Below are positions 1 through 7,097 of a stretch of DNA of 8,207 nucleotides, one piece after another; the stretch's first letter is position 1, and every line of letters begins with the position of its first letter. Where the stretch lies: positions 1 to 8,207 of the forward strand of contig CAZVVN010000105.1 in assembly GCA_964630665.1 (NCBI GenBank), written 5' to 3'. A model generated the notes under the pieces. It searched no databases. It was given only the letters and a program-made list of their open reading frames with translations, and was not told where the DNA came from. Position numbers and translations under genes: made by a program. This DNA is from UBA9619 sp964630665. GTDB taxonomy: Bacteria > Pseudomonadota > Gammaproteobacteria > Arenicellales > UBA868.

Positions 1-118
1 GCTTGCCCTCTTACCAACTCTGTAGAATTGCACTTAGGAGTTGAATTCACGTTTCGAATCTCAAGTTTTCACACCTCAAAAACGCCCAATCAGCTTCCAT
101 TGGCTGTGATCGGACTCC
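1..118. other. intergenic region downstream of ssb
   Basis: This stretch lies after the ssb stop codon (ssb is on the minus strand). I find no supportable coding sequence in it. Open frames crossing it have no recognisable protein features and overlap ssb antisense. Its only clear structure is the hairpin plus T-run described separately at 78-104. A TTCGAAT heptamer at 53-59 resembles a tRNA T-loop, but its flanks do not pair. Confidence 0.5.
78..104 (-). terminator. candidate rho-independent terminator of ssb
   Basis: Read on the minus strand, CCAAT and ATTGG (plus positions 99-103 and 86-90) form a 5-bp stem around an 8-base loop. One further G-C pair is possible across a bulge. The stem is followed after G/C bases by five T residues (plus-strand A-run 78-82). 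It begins about 15 bases past the ssb stop codon, which is the expected place. The stem is short and A/T-containing, so termination may be weak. Confidence 0.5.
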
Positions 119-565
119 CTAGAATGGGATGTCGTCATCAAAATCCGAGTCATTGGCGCTGGATGCAGCGGCACGCGGTGACGCACTGCCGAAGTCCTCT
201 GCCGGAGCGTCCTGCATACCACCGCTACCGCGCGAGCCCAACATCTGCATCTCATTCGCAACAATCTCAGTGGTCCAACGATCGTTACCATCCTTGTCCT
301 CCCATTTCCGGGTCTGGATTCGGCCTTCGATGTACACCTGAGAGCCCTTCTTGAGGTACTCACCGGCAATTTCTGCCAGGCGATTGAAGAACACCACGCG
401 GTGCCACTCCGTTCGCTCCTGCCGTTCACCCGACTGTCGATCTTTCCAGCTATCGGTCGTTGCAACATTGATGTTCGCTATCGCACTGCCGCTGGCCGAA
501 TATCGCACCTCCGGGTCACGCCCCAGATTCCCCACGATAATTGCCTTATTGACGCCTCTGGCCAT
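119..565 (-). CDS. ssb: single-stranded DNA-binding protein SSB
   Basis: SSB coats single-stranded DNA during replication, recombination and repair, and recruits partner proteins through its acidic C-terminal tip. The 148-residue product has the OB-fold domain at about 1-110, opening with a GVNKAIIVGNLGRDPEVRY segment nearly identical to E. coli SSB. The aromatic DNA-stacking residues W40, W54, F60 and W88 are all present, with the TEWHRVV and GSQVYIEG motifs. The tail ends in DFDDDIPF, the interaction tip. The linker (about 110-140) is short and lacks the Gln/Gly-rich repeats of E. coli SSB, which has 178 residues. The ATG is chosen because a GGAG Shine-Dalgarno (plus 572-575) lies 6 bases upstream and the N-terminus matches the family. 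The gene is divergent from the amidase gene, with 411 bases between them. Family assignment is essentially certain. Confidence 0.97.
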   Translation of the reverse strand: MARGVNKAIIVGNLGRDPEVRYSASGSAIANINVATTDSWKDRQSGERQERTEWHRVVFFNRLAEIAGEYLKKGSQVYIEGRIQTRKWEDKDGNDRWTTEIVANEMQMLGSRGSGGMQDAPAEDFGSASPRAAASSANDSDFDDDIPF

Positions 566-585
566 AGTACTCTCCGACTGTCGTA

Positions 586-599
586 TTACCTGTTACCTG
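586..599. repeat. tandem 7-bp direct repeat in ssb leader
   Basis: TTACCTG occurs twice without spacing at 586-592 and 593-599 (CAGGTAA twice on the ssb sense strand). It lies 21-34 bases upstream of the ssb start, just before the Shine-Dalgarno. It could be a protein-binding or slippage site, or chance. Confidence 0.6.
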
Positions 600-611
600 A
601 CGGCTTTGCTC

Positions 612-640
612 ATCACCCTTCTGACTGCCGGTCGGGTGAT
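612..640 (-). repeat. inverted repeat (hairpin) in ssb 5' leader
   Basis: ATCACCC (612-618) and GGGTGAT (634-640) are perfectly complementary. A second GAC/GTC stem (623-625 with 631-633) continues inside, next to a TTCT bulge. No T-run follows on either strand, so this is not a classical terminator. It would be transcribed in the ssb 5' untranslated region if transcription begins near 655, as the TATACT hexamer suggests. Confidence 0.55.
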
Positions 641-662
641 TAAACAACCGAGATCAAAACTG

Positions 663-668
663 AGTATA
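663..668 (-). promoter_or_regulatory. possible ssb -10 hexamer
   Basis: On the minus strand this reads TATACT, one mismatch from the sigma70 -10 consensus, about 100 bases upstream of the ssb ATG. At spacings of 16-18 bases no good -35 hexamer is present, and there is no TG extension. If used, it would probably need an activator or be weak. A perfect TTCGCGAA palindrome (676-683) sits in the spacer. Confidence 0.25.
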
Positions 669-690
669 ACGCCGTTTCGCGAAGAAAATA

Positions 691-706
691 GTGTGATATT
701 GCACAG
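691..706 (-). promoter_or_regulatory. imperfect LexA (SOS) box-like site upstream of ssb
   Basis: The minus strand reads CTGT-GCAATATC-ACAC. The LexA consensus is CTGT-N8-ACAG, so seven of the eight defining bases match at the correct spacing, with a conserved TA following. It lies just upstream of the TATACT hexamer, where a bound repressor could block RNA polymerase. E. coli ssb and uvrA share an SOS control region, which makes the location plausible. The last-base mismatch and the non-alternating centre weaken the call. Confidence 0.3.
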
Positions 707-794
707 AAAATCATGCGTTGAAATGGCCTTGAGATTCCAGGCGTGCGTCTTCTATCCTGATCGGCCGCGGAGACAACAGGTCGGACATTCTGAA

Positions 795-850
795 CACCGG
801 GCGTAGCCGTTTGTATTTCTAGCCGGTGCGCCCCTGACCTCCACCAGGGG
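795..850. repeat. two adjacent G/C-rich inverted repeats
   Basis: The first repeat pairs CACCGG (795-800) with CCGGTG (823-828). The second pairs CCCCTG (831-836) with CAGGGG (845-850) around an 8-base loop. They are two bases apart, and neither is followed by a T-run on either strand. They lie between the ssb and amidase leaders. They could be a REP-like repeat, part of the amidase leader RNA, or incidental. Confidence 0.5.
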
Positions 851-964
851 AAGGCCGCCTGTGCCGATAATTGACGATCGATCAACATCGCGCTGGCCAG
901 GACCGAAATCCTGACACATACTGGACAACGTTTGGGCAATCGATTCGATGAGTGAACCATTAGC

Positions 965-968
965 AGGA
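965..968 (+). promoter_or_regulatory. Shine-Dalgarno of the amidase gene
   Basis: AGGA lies 8 bases before the ATG at 977. This supports that start codon over any downstream ATG. Confidence 0.7.
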
Positions 969-976
969 TATTTCCC

Positions 977-2404
977 ATGAGCGATACGGAACTGTGTTAC
1001 CTGTCGGCGACAGAAGCCCTTCGGCGTTTTCAGTCAAAAACGCTGTCACCGGTCGAACTGCTCGAGGCGGTCATTGGCAGGGCGGAAGAGATCGAACCGA
1101 CCGTCAATGCCTTCACCTACCGGCACTTCGACGAAGCCATGGAACGGGCGAGGAAAGCCGAAGCCAAGTATGCCACCGGCAAACGTACCGGGGCACTGGA
1201 AGGTCTGCCGATCGGTATCAAGGACGAGAGTTTTATCAAGGGCAAGCCCACCTCCAACGGTTCCTTGATCAACAAGAACTTTATCGCCGATACCACCTCG
1301 GTGAACAACCAGCGGATCATCCGGGCCGGCGGCCTGGTTCACGCCCGAACAGCAACGCCGGAATTCTCCTGTGCCGGCTATACCCATTCCAGGCTCTGGG
1401 GCGTTACCCGCAATCCATGGAACAGCGAATTTACCCCAGGCGGTTCGTCCGGAGGATCCGCTGCCTCGCTCGCTGCCGGCACCAGTTCGATTGCGACAGG
1501 ATCAGACATTGCCGGCTCGATCAGAATTCCGGCAGCGACCTGCGGGTTAGTCGGCTACAAACCTCCTTACGGGCGCAACAGTGACGACTCTCCTTTCAAC
1601 CTTGATTTCTACTGCCAAACTGGACCACTCGCGCGGACCGTGTCGGATGCGATCCTGCTCCAGAACGTCATGTGTGGACCGCATCCCAAGGACATCTCGA
1701 CGCTGCGCCCGAAACTCAAGCTTCCACACCAATACGGGTCAATCAGAAACTGGAAAATCGCCTTCTCAATGGATCTCGGTTTCTTTGAAGTCGACCTTGA
1801 AGTCCAGAAAAACACGCTTGCAGCGCTGGATGTCTTCCGCAGTCAGGGCGCAACCATCGATGAAGTGGACCTTGGCTGGACCCACGAGGTGCTCGATGCG
1901 GGTCTCGCCTACCTCAAACATCTTTTCGGCGCATCACTGTCGGTGCATCTTGAGACCCACAGTAATCAGATGACCTCCTATGTCCGAGCTTTTGCCGAGC
2001 AAAGCTGTCGTTCCAAAGCGAGTGATTTCCTTCACAGTCTCGAAGTCGCAAACACAATGTACGCAAGACTGGGGCCGTTGCTGGAGAACTATAACGTGCT
2101 GGTCTGTCCGACCACTGCTTTGCCTGCGGTGGCGGCTGATTTTGACTACTCGAGCGATTCGGTCACCATCAACGGCAAGATCGTGAATCCCATGCTTGGC
2201 TGGGTGATGACGACACCATTTAACACCATGAGCCGTTGCCCGGTACTGACCCTGCCGAGCGGCAGAGCAGCCAGTGGGGTACCGACGGGCCTACAGGTGA
2301 TCGGTAGGACCTACTGTGACAAGGACGTGTTCCGGGCGGGCATGGCTTTCGAGCAGGCTGCGGGCCGATGGTTTGAGACCGACTCACAACGACCACCGCT
2401 GTAG
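977..2404 (+). CDS. amidase-signature family hydrolase
   Basis: The 475-residue protein hydrolyses an amide bond using the Ser-cisSer-Lys triad of the amidase-signature family (GatA, FAAH, AtzF and others). The predicted triad is K82 in GLPIGIKDE, cis-Ser S157 in the GGSSGGS segment, and nucleophile S181 in the SDIAGSIRIPA segment. The spacings K+75 to S and S+24 to S are exactly those of FAAH. The oxyanion-loop position usually filled by Gly is Ala here (A179). There is no signal peptide, so it is probably cytoplasmic. The C-terminal part has the family's VLVCPTTALPA and GVPTGLQVIG motifs. No gatB or gatC is adjacent, so a tRNA amidotransferase role is unlikely from context. The substrate cannot be told from sequence. 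It is convergent with the transporter (21 bases apart) and divergent from ssb, and appears to be a single-gene unit with its own terminator. Confidence 0.93.
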   Translation: MSDTELCYLSATEALRRFQSKTLSPVELLEAVIGRAEEIEPTVNAFTYRHFDEAMERARKAEAKYATGKRTGALEGLPIGIKDESFIKGKPTSNGSLINKNFIADTTSVNNQRIIRAGGLVHARTATPEFSCAGYTHSRLWGVTRNPWNSEFTPGGSSGGSAASLAAGTSSIATGSDIAGSIRIPAATCGLVGYKPPYGRNSDDSPFNLDFYCQTGPLARTVSDAILLQNVMCGPHPKDISTLRPKLKLPHQYGSIRNWKIAFSMDLGFFEVDLEVQKNTLAALDVFRSQGATIDEVDLGWTHEVLDAGLAYLKHLFGASLSVHLETHSNQMTSYVRAFAEQSCRSKASDFLHSLEVANTMYARLGPLLENYNVLVCPTTALPAVAADFDYSSDSVTINGKIVNPMLGWVMTTPFNTMSRCPVLTLPSGRAASGVPTGLQVIGRTYCDKDVFRAGMAFEQAAGRWFETDSQRPPL

Positions 2405-2412
2405 TGCTTGCC

Positions 2413-2458
2413 TGACGGGAACTTATCATTCAACAGCGATAATCCCGTCAAGTCTTTT
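2413..2458 (+). terminator. rho-independent terminator of the amidase gene
   Basis: TGACGGGA (2413-2420) pairs perfectly with TCCCGTCA (2443-2450). A second perfect stem inside it pairs TTATC (2423-2427) with GATAA (2438-2442) around a 10-base loop. That gives 13 base pairs with one 2-base bulge. A T-rich stretch (2453-2458, with four consecutive T) follows on the plus strand only. It starts 9 bases after the amidase stop. The structure overlaps the last eight codons and stop of the convergent transporter gene, so the same bases have a coding and a structural role. Confidence 0.75.
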
Positions 2459-3805
2459 GAGAGTTTCGCGGTCGATGATCTGCGGGTCGACCTTCAGATG
2501 CGCCACACCGCGCTCCGGCATGACCGTGATCTCCTGGACACCGGCCACCTGACGCAGGCGGTCGCCAAGGCCGGTAAGATCGCCCGGATCAGCCCGTTCC
2601 AGTCGAACAGTGAGGCTCTCCGGAAGTACAGGTACCGGGCCGGTCAGTGCCAATACCAGCCACAGCACTACTGAAACAGCAGCGAAAATAAAAACGCCCT
2701 CAGCCCCCCACATGCCGTAAGTGAGTCCGCCCAAAACGCCACCAAAAAATACCCCGGTAAACTGGAACGTGTTGTAGATGCCCAGAGCGCTACCCTTCCG
2801 GGTAGTCGGTGCCAGCCGGGACGTGAGCGACGGCAGCATGGCCTCGAGCAGATTAAAACCCGTGAAAAACAACCACAGGCCGCCGATAAGAAGGGCCACT
2901 TCAGCCGATCCAACTGCAAGCAGCAACAAAGCACCAAGCAGGATGCCGATCGCGACTCGGAAAATCCTCATGGTGTTTCTGCGCTTCATACTCAGCAGCA
3001 GCAACGGCACCATCGCAAGCACTGACAGAAGCAGGACCGGGATATAGATCTGCCAGTGTCGCCCCGGACTCAAGCCTAAGCTGTCCCGCAGTGCAAACGG
3101 TACCGCCACAAACAAAGCGGTCAGAACCATATGCAGTACAAAAATGCCCACGTCCAGTCGCAACAGTTGCGGGTCCAGGAGAACCGCCTGCAGTTGCCCC
3201 CGGACAGGTTGCTGATCGGAACCGTTAGCCAGCACCCGTGCTGCGGGTATCAGCCACCAGACCACGGGCAGAGCAGCAACCGCTAGAAAGCCACTGACCC
3301 AAAATAGACCTTGAAGCCCCACCGACTCAGCCAACAGCGGACCCAATATCAGTGCTGCTAGAAACGACGCACCGATGCTCATGCCAGCCAGAGCCATGGC
3401 CTTGGTCCGCTGCTCTTCGCGGGTCAGATCTGCCAGAAGTGCCAGTGCCACAGCCGAGATTGCGCCCGCACCCTGCAGTGCCCGGCCAAAAATGACACTT
3501 TCGATGGTGGTCGCCTGCGCGGCGACCACACTGCCCAGGGCGAACAGCAACAACCCGGCTGTCAGTAATGGCTTGCGCCCGAAACGGTCCGACAGAATGC
3601 CGAAAGGAACCTGAAGCAGGGCCTGGGTCACCCCGTAGGCCCCTAGTGCGATACCCACCAGCATCGCATTCGCTCCCTCCAGCCGATCAGCATAAAGAGC
3701 AAACACTGGAAGGATCAGGAATAGGCCCAGCATCCTCAGGCCCAGTACAGAAGACAACGCGGCGAGCGAACGTCTCTCAAGCGCGTTCAACGGAACGTTT
3801 TTCAC
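2426..3805 (-). CDS. yajR: YajR-like MFS transporter with C-terminal YAM-type domain
   Basis: This 459-residue inner-membrane major facilitator superfamily protein is predicted to be a 12-helix proton-coupled exporter of unknown substrate. Motif A is intact at 69-80 (G69, D73, R77, K78), and D126 follows in LLADLTRE. These match E. coli YajR, whose structure was used to explain motif A. Two hydrophobic six-helix bundles (about 15-190 and 215-390) are separated by a polar loop at about 190-212. After about 395 comes a soluble tail with VQEITVMPERGVAHLKVD, matching the ferredoxin-like YAM domain of YajR. The start is GTG. A TGA lies eight codons upstream in frame, and the N-terminus aligns with YajR from here, but the Shine-Dalgarno is weak. 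It is divergent from uvrA and convergent with the amidase. In Pseudomonas a transporter of this type lies between uvrA and ssb, from memory. Confidence 0.92.
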   Translation of the reverse strand: MKNVPLNALERRSLAALSSVLGLRMLGLFLILPVFALYADRLEGANAMLVGIALGAYGVTQALLQVPFGILSDRFGRKPLLTAGLLLFALGSVVAAQATTIESVIFGRALQGAGAISAVALALLADLTREEQRTKAMALAGMSIGASFLAALILGPLLAESVGLQGLFWVSGFLAVAALPVVWWLIPAARVLANGSDQQPVRGQLQAVLLDPQLLRLDVGIFVLHMVLTALFVAVPFALRDSLGLSPGRHWQIYIPVLLLSVLAMVPLLLLSMKRRNTMRIFRVAIGILLGALLLLAVGSAEVALLIGGLWLFFTGFNLLEAMLPSLTSRLAPTTRKGSALGIYNTFQFTGVFFGGVLGGLTYGMWGAEGVFIFAAVSVVLWLVLALTGPVPVLPESLTVRLERADPGDLTGLGDRLRQVAGVQEITVMPERGVAHLKVDPQIIDRETLKRLDGIIAVE

Positions 3806-3963
3806 TCGCTTCAGGCTTCCGGTTCTTCAGGTTTGACAGGACAGGCGTCGTTCAACCAGGGTACAGCCCGGGTAGCCGGCCTCAATCCAGATGGCACACG
3901 GGTTCCACAGCAGGTTTCAGGGACTAAAGATGCCAGGAAACCCGAAGCAGTTGAAAAAAGGTT

Positions 3964-3993
3964 TTGAAAGCCCGATCCAACGAGACGTAATAT
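3964..3993 (+). promoter_or_regulatory. candidate uvrA promoter
   Basis: TTGAAA (3964-3969, five of six to the -35 consensus) is followed after 18 bases by TAATAT (3988-3993, four of six to the -10). Transcription would start near 4000, giving a leader of about 24 bases. An ACAG half of a LexA box (3996-3999) follows, but the partner CTGT half is absent. No clear promoter for the transporter was seen on the other strand of this 218-base gap. Confidence 0.4.
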
Positions 3994-4023
3994 TAACAGT
4001 TTGGCCTGACGCCGGTCTTAATC

Positions 4024-6891
4024 ATGCGGGAAATACAGATCCGGGGCGCCCGGACACACAATCTGAAAAATGTTGATCTGGACCTGCCCAGGGACCGGCT
4101 GATTGTCATCACAGGTCTTTCCGGTTCAGGGAAATCCTCTCTCGCCTTCGATACGATCTACGCTGAAGGACAACGACGCTACGTCGAATCACTGTCGGCC
4201 TACGCCAGGCAGTTTCTGTCGCTGATGGAGAAGCCAGACGTCGATCTCATTGAGGGTCTGTCGCCAGCCATCAGCATCGAACAGAAATCCTCTTCCCACA
4301 ACCCGCGCTCGACCGTTGGCACTGTCACCGAGATCTACGATTACCTTCGATTGCTCTATGCACGGGTCGGCGAACCGTGCTGCCCCGAACACGGCAGCGC
4401 ACTCAACGCAAGCACAGTCAGTGAAATGGTGGATCGAGTCATGGCCCTGCCAGAGGGCACGCGCCTGCTGTTGCTGGCGCCAGTTGTTCAAGACCGCAAG
4501 GGCGAATACCAGCAGCTGCTGGGCGGGCTCCAGAGCCAGGGGTATGTACGAGTCAGGGTGGACGGTACCGTCTTCGAACTCGACGAGATACCCACAATCG
4601 ACAAGAAACGCAAGCACACCATAGAAGTAGTCGTCGACCGAGTGGTCATTGGACCTGACTCGGCGCAGCGTCTTGCCGAGTCGTTCGAAACTGCTCTGGC
4701 ACTGGCAGATGGTCTGGCGGTGATCGAAGTACTCCCAGGTGACGGGCAAGCATCGGGCGAAGAACTGGTGTTCTCAGCCCGCTTCGCCTGCCCGGATTGC
4801 GGATACAGCTTGAGCGAACTTGAACCACGGCTGTTTTCCTTCAACAACCCTGCCGGTGCGTGCCCTGAATGTGATGGGCTCGGGGTCAGACAGTTTTTCG
4901 ATCCTGAACGAGTCGTGCATGACCGGTCGCTGACACTCTCCAGTGGTGCCGTTGCCGGCTGGGATCGTCGCAACGCTTTTTATTTCAATCTGATCAGTTG
5001 CCTGGCAGACCACTATGGTTTTGACACTGAAGTCCCGTTCTCGAAACTGCCAAAGAAGATCCGCCAGATCGTCTTATATGGCAGCGGCAGTGAAAAGATT
5101 CTCTTCACCTATCTCCGCTCCCGGGGCCGACGGCCCCGGCGGAGAAGACACACCTTCGAAGGCGTCATTCCCAACATGGAACGCCGCTTTCGCGACTCGG
5201 AGTCGAACATTATCCGGGAAGAACTCAGCCGCTACATCAATACCCAGTACTGTGAGAACTGTAACGGCAGCCGCCTGCGCGAAAGTGCGCGGCATGTTTT
5301 TATCGACCAACGTGCGATCCACGAAGTCACAGCCTTGCCGGTGGAGCAGTCGCTCGAGTTGTTTACCCAGCTTGATCTTCCCGGCCGTCAGGGTGACATA
5401 GCAGGCCGGATCGTACGGGAGATCTCTGAAAGGCTGCGTTTTCTGTACAACGTCGGCCTGGAATACCTGACACTTGACCGCACTGCCGAGACCCTGTCCG
5501 GCGGGGAGGCCCAGCGTATCCGACTCGCCTCACAGATCGGGTCCGGGCTGGTAGGAGTGACCTATATCCTGGACGAACCCTCGATCGGTCTGCACCAGCG
5601 TGACAACAAACGCCTTCTTGAAACACTTTTCCGCCTCCGCGATCTCGGCAACACGATCATTGTTGTAGAACATGACGAGGAAGCCATTCTCAGCGCTGAT
5701 CATGTCGTCGACCTGGGCCCTGGAGCGGGCGTTCACGGAGGTGAAATTGTTGTTCAAGGAAATCCTGACCAGATTATCAACAGTCCGCTGTCACTGACCG
5801 GTCGCTACCTCTCGAGGGATCTGGAGATCGATGTGCCTGCGTCACGCAGGCCGACTGATCCGGCAAGAATACTCCGGATCCTGGGGGCCACGGGCAACAA
5901 CCTACAAGCCATTGACGTCGCTATACCAGTCGGCTTGTTCACCTGCGTCACCGGTGTCTCCGGCTCCGGGAAATCGACTTTGATCAACAATACTCTTTAC
6001 CCCGCGATCGCCCGCAAGCTGCACCAGGGCAGACGTCAGGCCGCTGCCCACCAAAGCATCGAAGGACTCGAGCATTTCGACAAGATTATCGACATAGACC
6101 AGAGCCCGATCGGACGGACCCCTCGCTCCAATCCAGCCACTTATACCGGTCTGTTCACACCAATCAGGGACCTTTTCTCAGCCGTACCAGAGTCCCGGGC
6201 AAGAGGTTACAAACCAGGGCGGTTCTCATTCAATGTACGCGGTGGTCGGTGCGAGGCCTGCCAGGGTGACGGGTTGATCAAGGTGGAGATGCACTTCCTG
6301 CCGGACATCTATGTGTCCTGTGACCTGTGTAAGGGCGCACGGTACAACCGCGAGACCTTGGACATTCGGTACAAAGGCAAGACGATCAGTGACGTACTCG
6401 CCATGACCGTCGCGGAGGCCGGTGACTTCTTCAGTGCTGTGCCAGTCATCAAGCGCAAACTGGACACGCTAGAGGATGTCGGCCTTGGTTATATCGGCCT
6501 CGGTCAAAGCGCCACCACATTGTCCGGCGGCGAGGCGCAGCGAATCAAGCTTGCGCGAGAGCTTTCCAAGCGGGATACCGGACGGACCCTTTATCTGCTC
6601 GACGAACCGACTACCGGCCTGCACTTTCACGACATTCGTCAGTTACTCCAGGTCCTACACCGTCTGCGCGACAGCGGCAACACGGTCATTGTTATTGAAC
6701 ACAATCTGGACGTGATCAAGACCGCTGATTGGATCGTCGACCTGGGGCCGGAAGGTGGCCACCGAGGCGGCAAACTGATCGCCTACGGTACGCCCGAGAG
6801 CGTTGCTGCGGTGAAAGACTCCTACACCGGCCAGGTTCTGGAATCGGCTTTGAAGCAGCACAGTGCCCAATCAACACGAAAGACCGCTTAG
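4024..6891 (+). CDS. uvrA: excinuclease ABC subunit A
   Basis: UvrA is the damage-sensing dimeric ATPase of nucleotide excision repair. It loads UvrB on lesions. The 955-residue protein is collinear with E. coli UvrA (940). Both ABC modules are intact: Walker A at 31-39 (GLSGSGKSS) and 644-652 (GVSGSGKST), LSGGEAQR signatures at 491-498 and 833-840, and Walker B acidic pairs D517/E518 and D860/E861. Zinc modules are C256-C259-C280-C283 and C743-C746-C766-C769, plus a CENC pair at C410/C413. The UvrB-binding segment is about 130-250 and the insertion domain about 290-400. An arginine-rich stretch (365-375) lies in the insertion domain, and the C-terminus has a short extra tail. The ATG aligns with the E. 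coli start, but I see no good Shine-Dalgarno. It is divergent from yajR. Confidence 0.98.
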   Translation: MREIQIRGARTHNLKNVDLDLPRDRLIVITGLSGSGKSSLAFDTIYAEGQRRYVESLSAYARQFLSLMEKPDVDLIEGLSPAISIEQKSSSHNPRSTVGTVTEIYDYLRLLYARVGEPCCPEHGSALNASTVSEMVDRVMALPEGTRLLLLAPVVQDRKGEYQQLLGGLQSQGYVRVRVDGTVFELDEIPTIDKKRKHTIEVVVDRVVIGPDSAQRLAESFETALALADGLAVIEVLPGDGQASGEELVFSARFACPDCGYSLSELEPRLFSFNNPAGACPECDGLGVRQFFDPERVVHDRSLTLSSGAVAGWDRRNAFYFNLISCLADHYGFDTEVPFSKLPKKIRQIVLYGSGSEKILFTYLRSRGRRPRRRRHTFEGVIPNMERRFRDSESNIIREELSRYINTQYCENCNGSRLRESARHVFIDQRAIHEVTALPVEQSLELFTQLDLPGRQGDIAGRIVREISERLRFLYNVGLEYLTLDRTAETLSGGEAQRIRLASQIGSGLVGVTYILDEPSIGLHQRDNKRLLETLFRLRDLGNTIIVVEHDEEAILSADHVVDLGPGAGVHGGEIVVQGNPDQIINSPLSLTGRYLSRDLEIDVPASRRPTDPARILRILGATGNNLQAIDVAIPVGLFTCVTGVSGSGKSTLINNTLYPAIARKLHQGRRQAAAHQSIEGLEHFDKIIDIDQSPIGRTPRSNPATYTGLFTPIRDLFSAVPESRARGYKPGRFSFNVRGGRCEACQGDGLIKVEMHFLPDIYVSCDLCKGARYNRETLDIRYKGKTISDVLAMTVAEAGDFFSAVPVIKRKLDTLEDVGLGYIGLGQSATTLSGGEAQRIKLARELSKRDTGRTLYLLDEPTTGLHFHDIRQLLQVLHRLRDSGNTVIVIEHNLDVIKTADWIVDLGPEGGHRGGKLIAYGTPESVAAVKDSYTGQVLESALKQHSAQSTRKTA
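5113..5144 (+). repeat. long G/C hairpin inside uvrA
   Basis: CCGGGGCCG (5121-5129) and CGGCCCCGG (5131-5139) are perfect inverse complements around a single A. CTCCG (5113-5117) and CGGAG (5140-5144) extend the stem across a 3-base bulge. The hairpin coincides with the arginine-rich codons of UvrA residues 364-374. Confidence 0.7.
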
Positions 6892-7097
6892 GAACCGACA
6901 TTAACTCTCCCGGCAACACAGCACTGTAGCGTTGCAGGCCTGAGACTTCGGCGTCACAACTGGACTGCCAGACACCCACGCGGCCCTGATTCGGCGGCCA
7001 AAACCATCCGAGGTACTCCCGGTAACCCGCATACCGGACTCCAACCCTTCATCTACTGACGGCGACTCCAGGGAAAGCTAACGCAATTCCCCGGCAT

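Larger units (their letters stand above)
566..976. other. ssb/amidase divergent intergenic region, structured
   Basis: This 411-base region holds the leaders of ssb (minus) and the amidase (plus). Frames that cross it have low-complexity, family-less translations and no credible ribosome binding sites, so I call it non-coding. It contains the ssb Shine-Dalgarno (572-575), a tandem TTACCTG repeat (586-599), a 7-bp inverted repeat (612-640), a lone TATACT -10-like hexamer for ssb (plus 663-668) without a good -35, and an imperfect LexA-like site (691-706). It also has two adjacent G/C-rich inverted repeats (795-850) and the amidase Shine-Dalgarno (965-968). I could not identify a convincing promoter for the amidase. 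Confidence 0.6.

Noticed and set aside
53..59. TTCGAAT, like a tRNA T-loop
   Set aside because: The flanking five bases on each side do not pair, and no acceptor or anticodon arms can be built around it.
692..705. TGTG...CACA inverted repeat resembling a CRP site
   Set aside because: The half-sites are six bases apart, whereas CRP needs TGTGA-N6-TCACA (eight between TGTG and CACA). The LexA-like reading fits better.
351..806. 151-codon plus-strand frame overlapping ssb
   Set aside because: Its first half is antisense to the certain ssb gene, and its continuation has no recognisable domain.
640..978. 112-codon open frame on the minus strand upstream of ssb
   Set aside because: The translation has no family resemblance, no good ribosome binding site, and crosses several inverted repeats and the amidase start. 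It is treated as non-coding.
3984..3999. LexA box upstream of uvrA
   Set aside because: Only the ACAG half is present. The expected CTGT position reads GACG, so it is not called a site.
4189..4749. 186-codon minus-strand frame inside uvrA
   Set aside because: Fully antisense to a highly conserved part of UvrA. The open frame is a by-product of codon bias.
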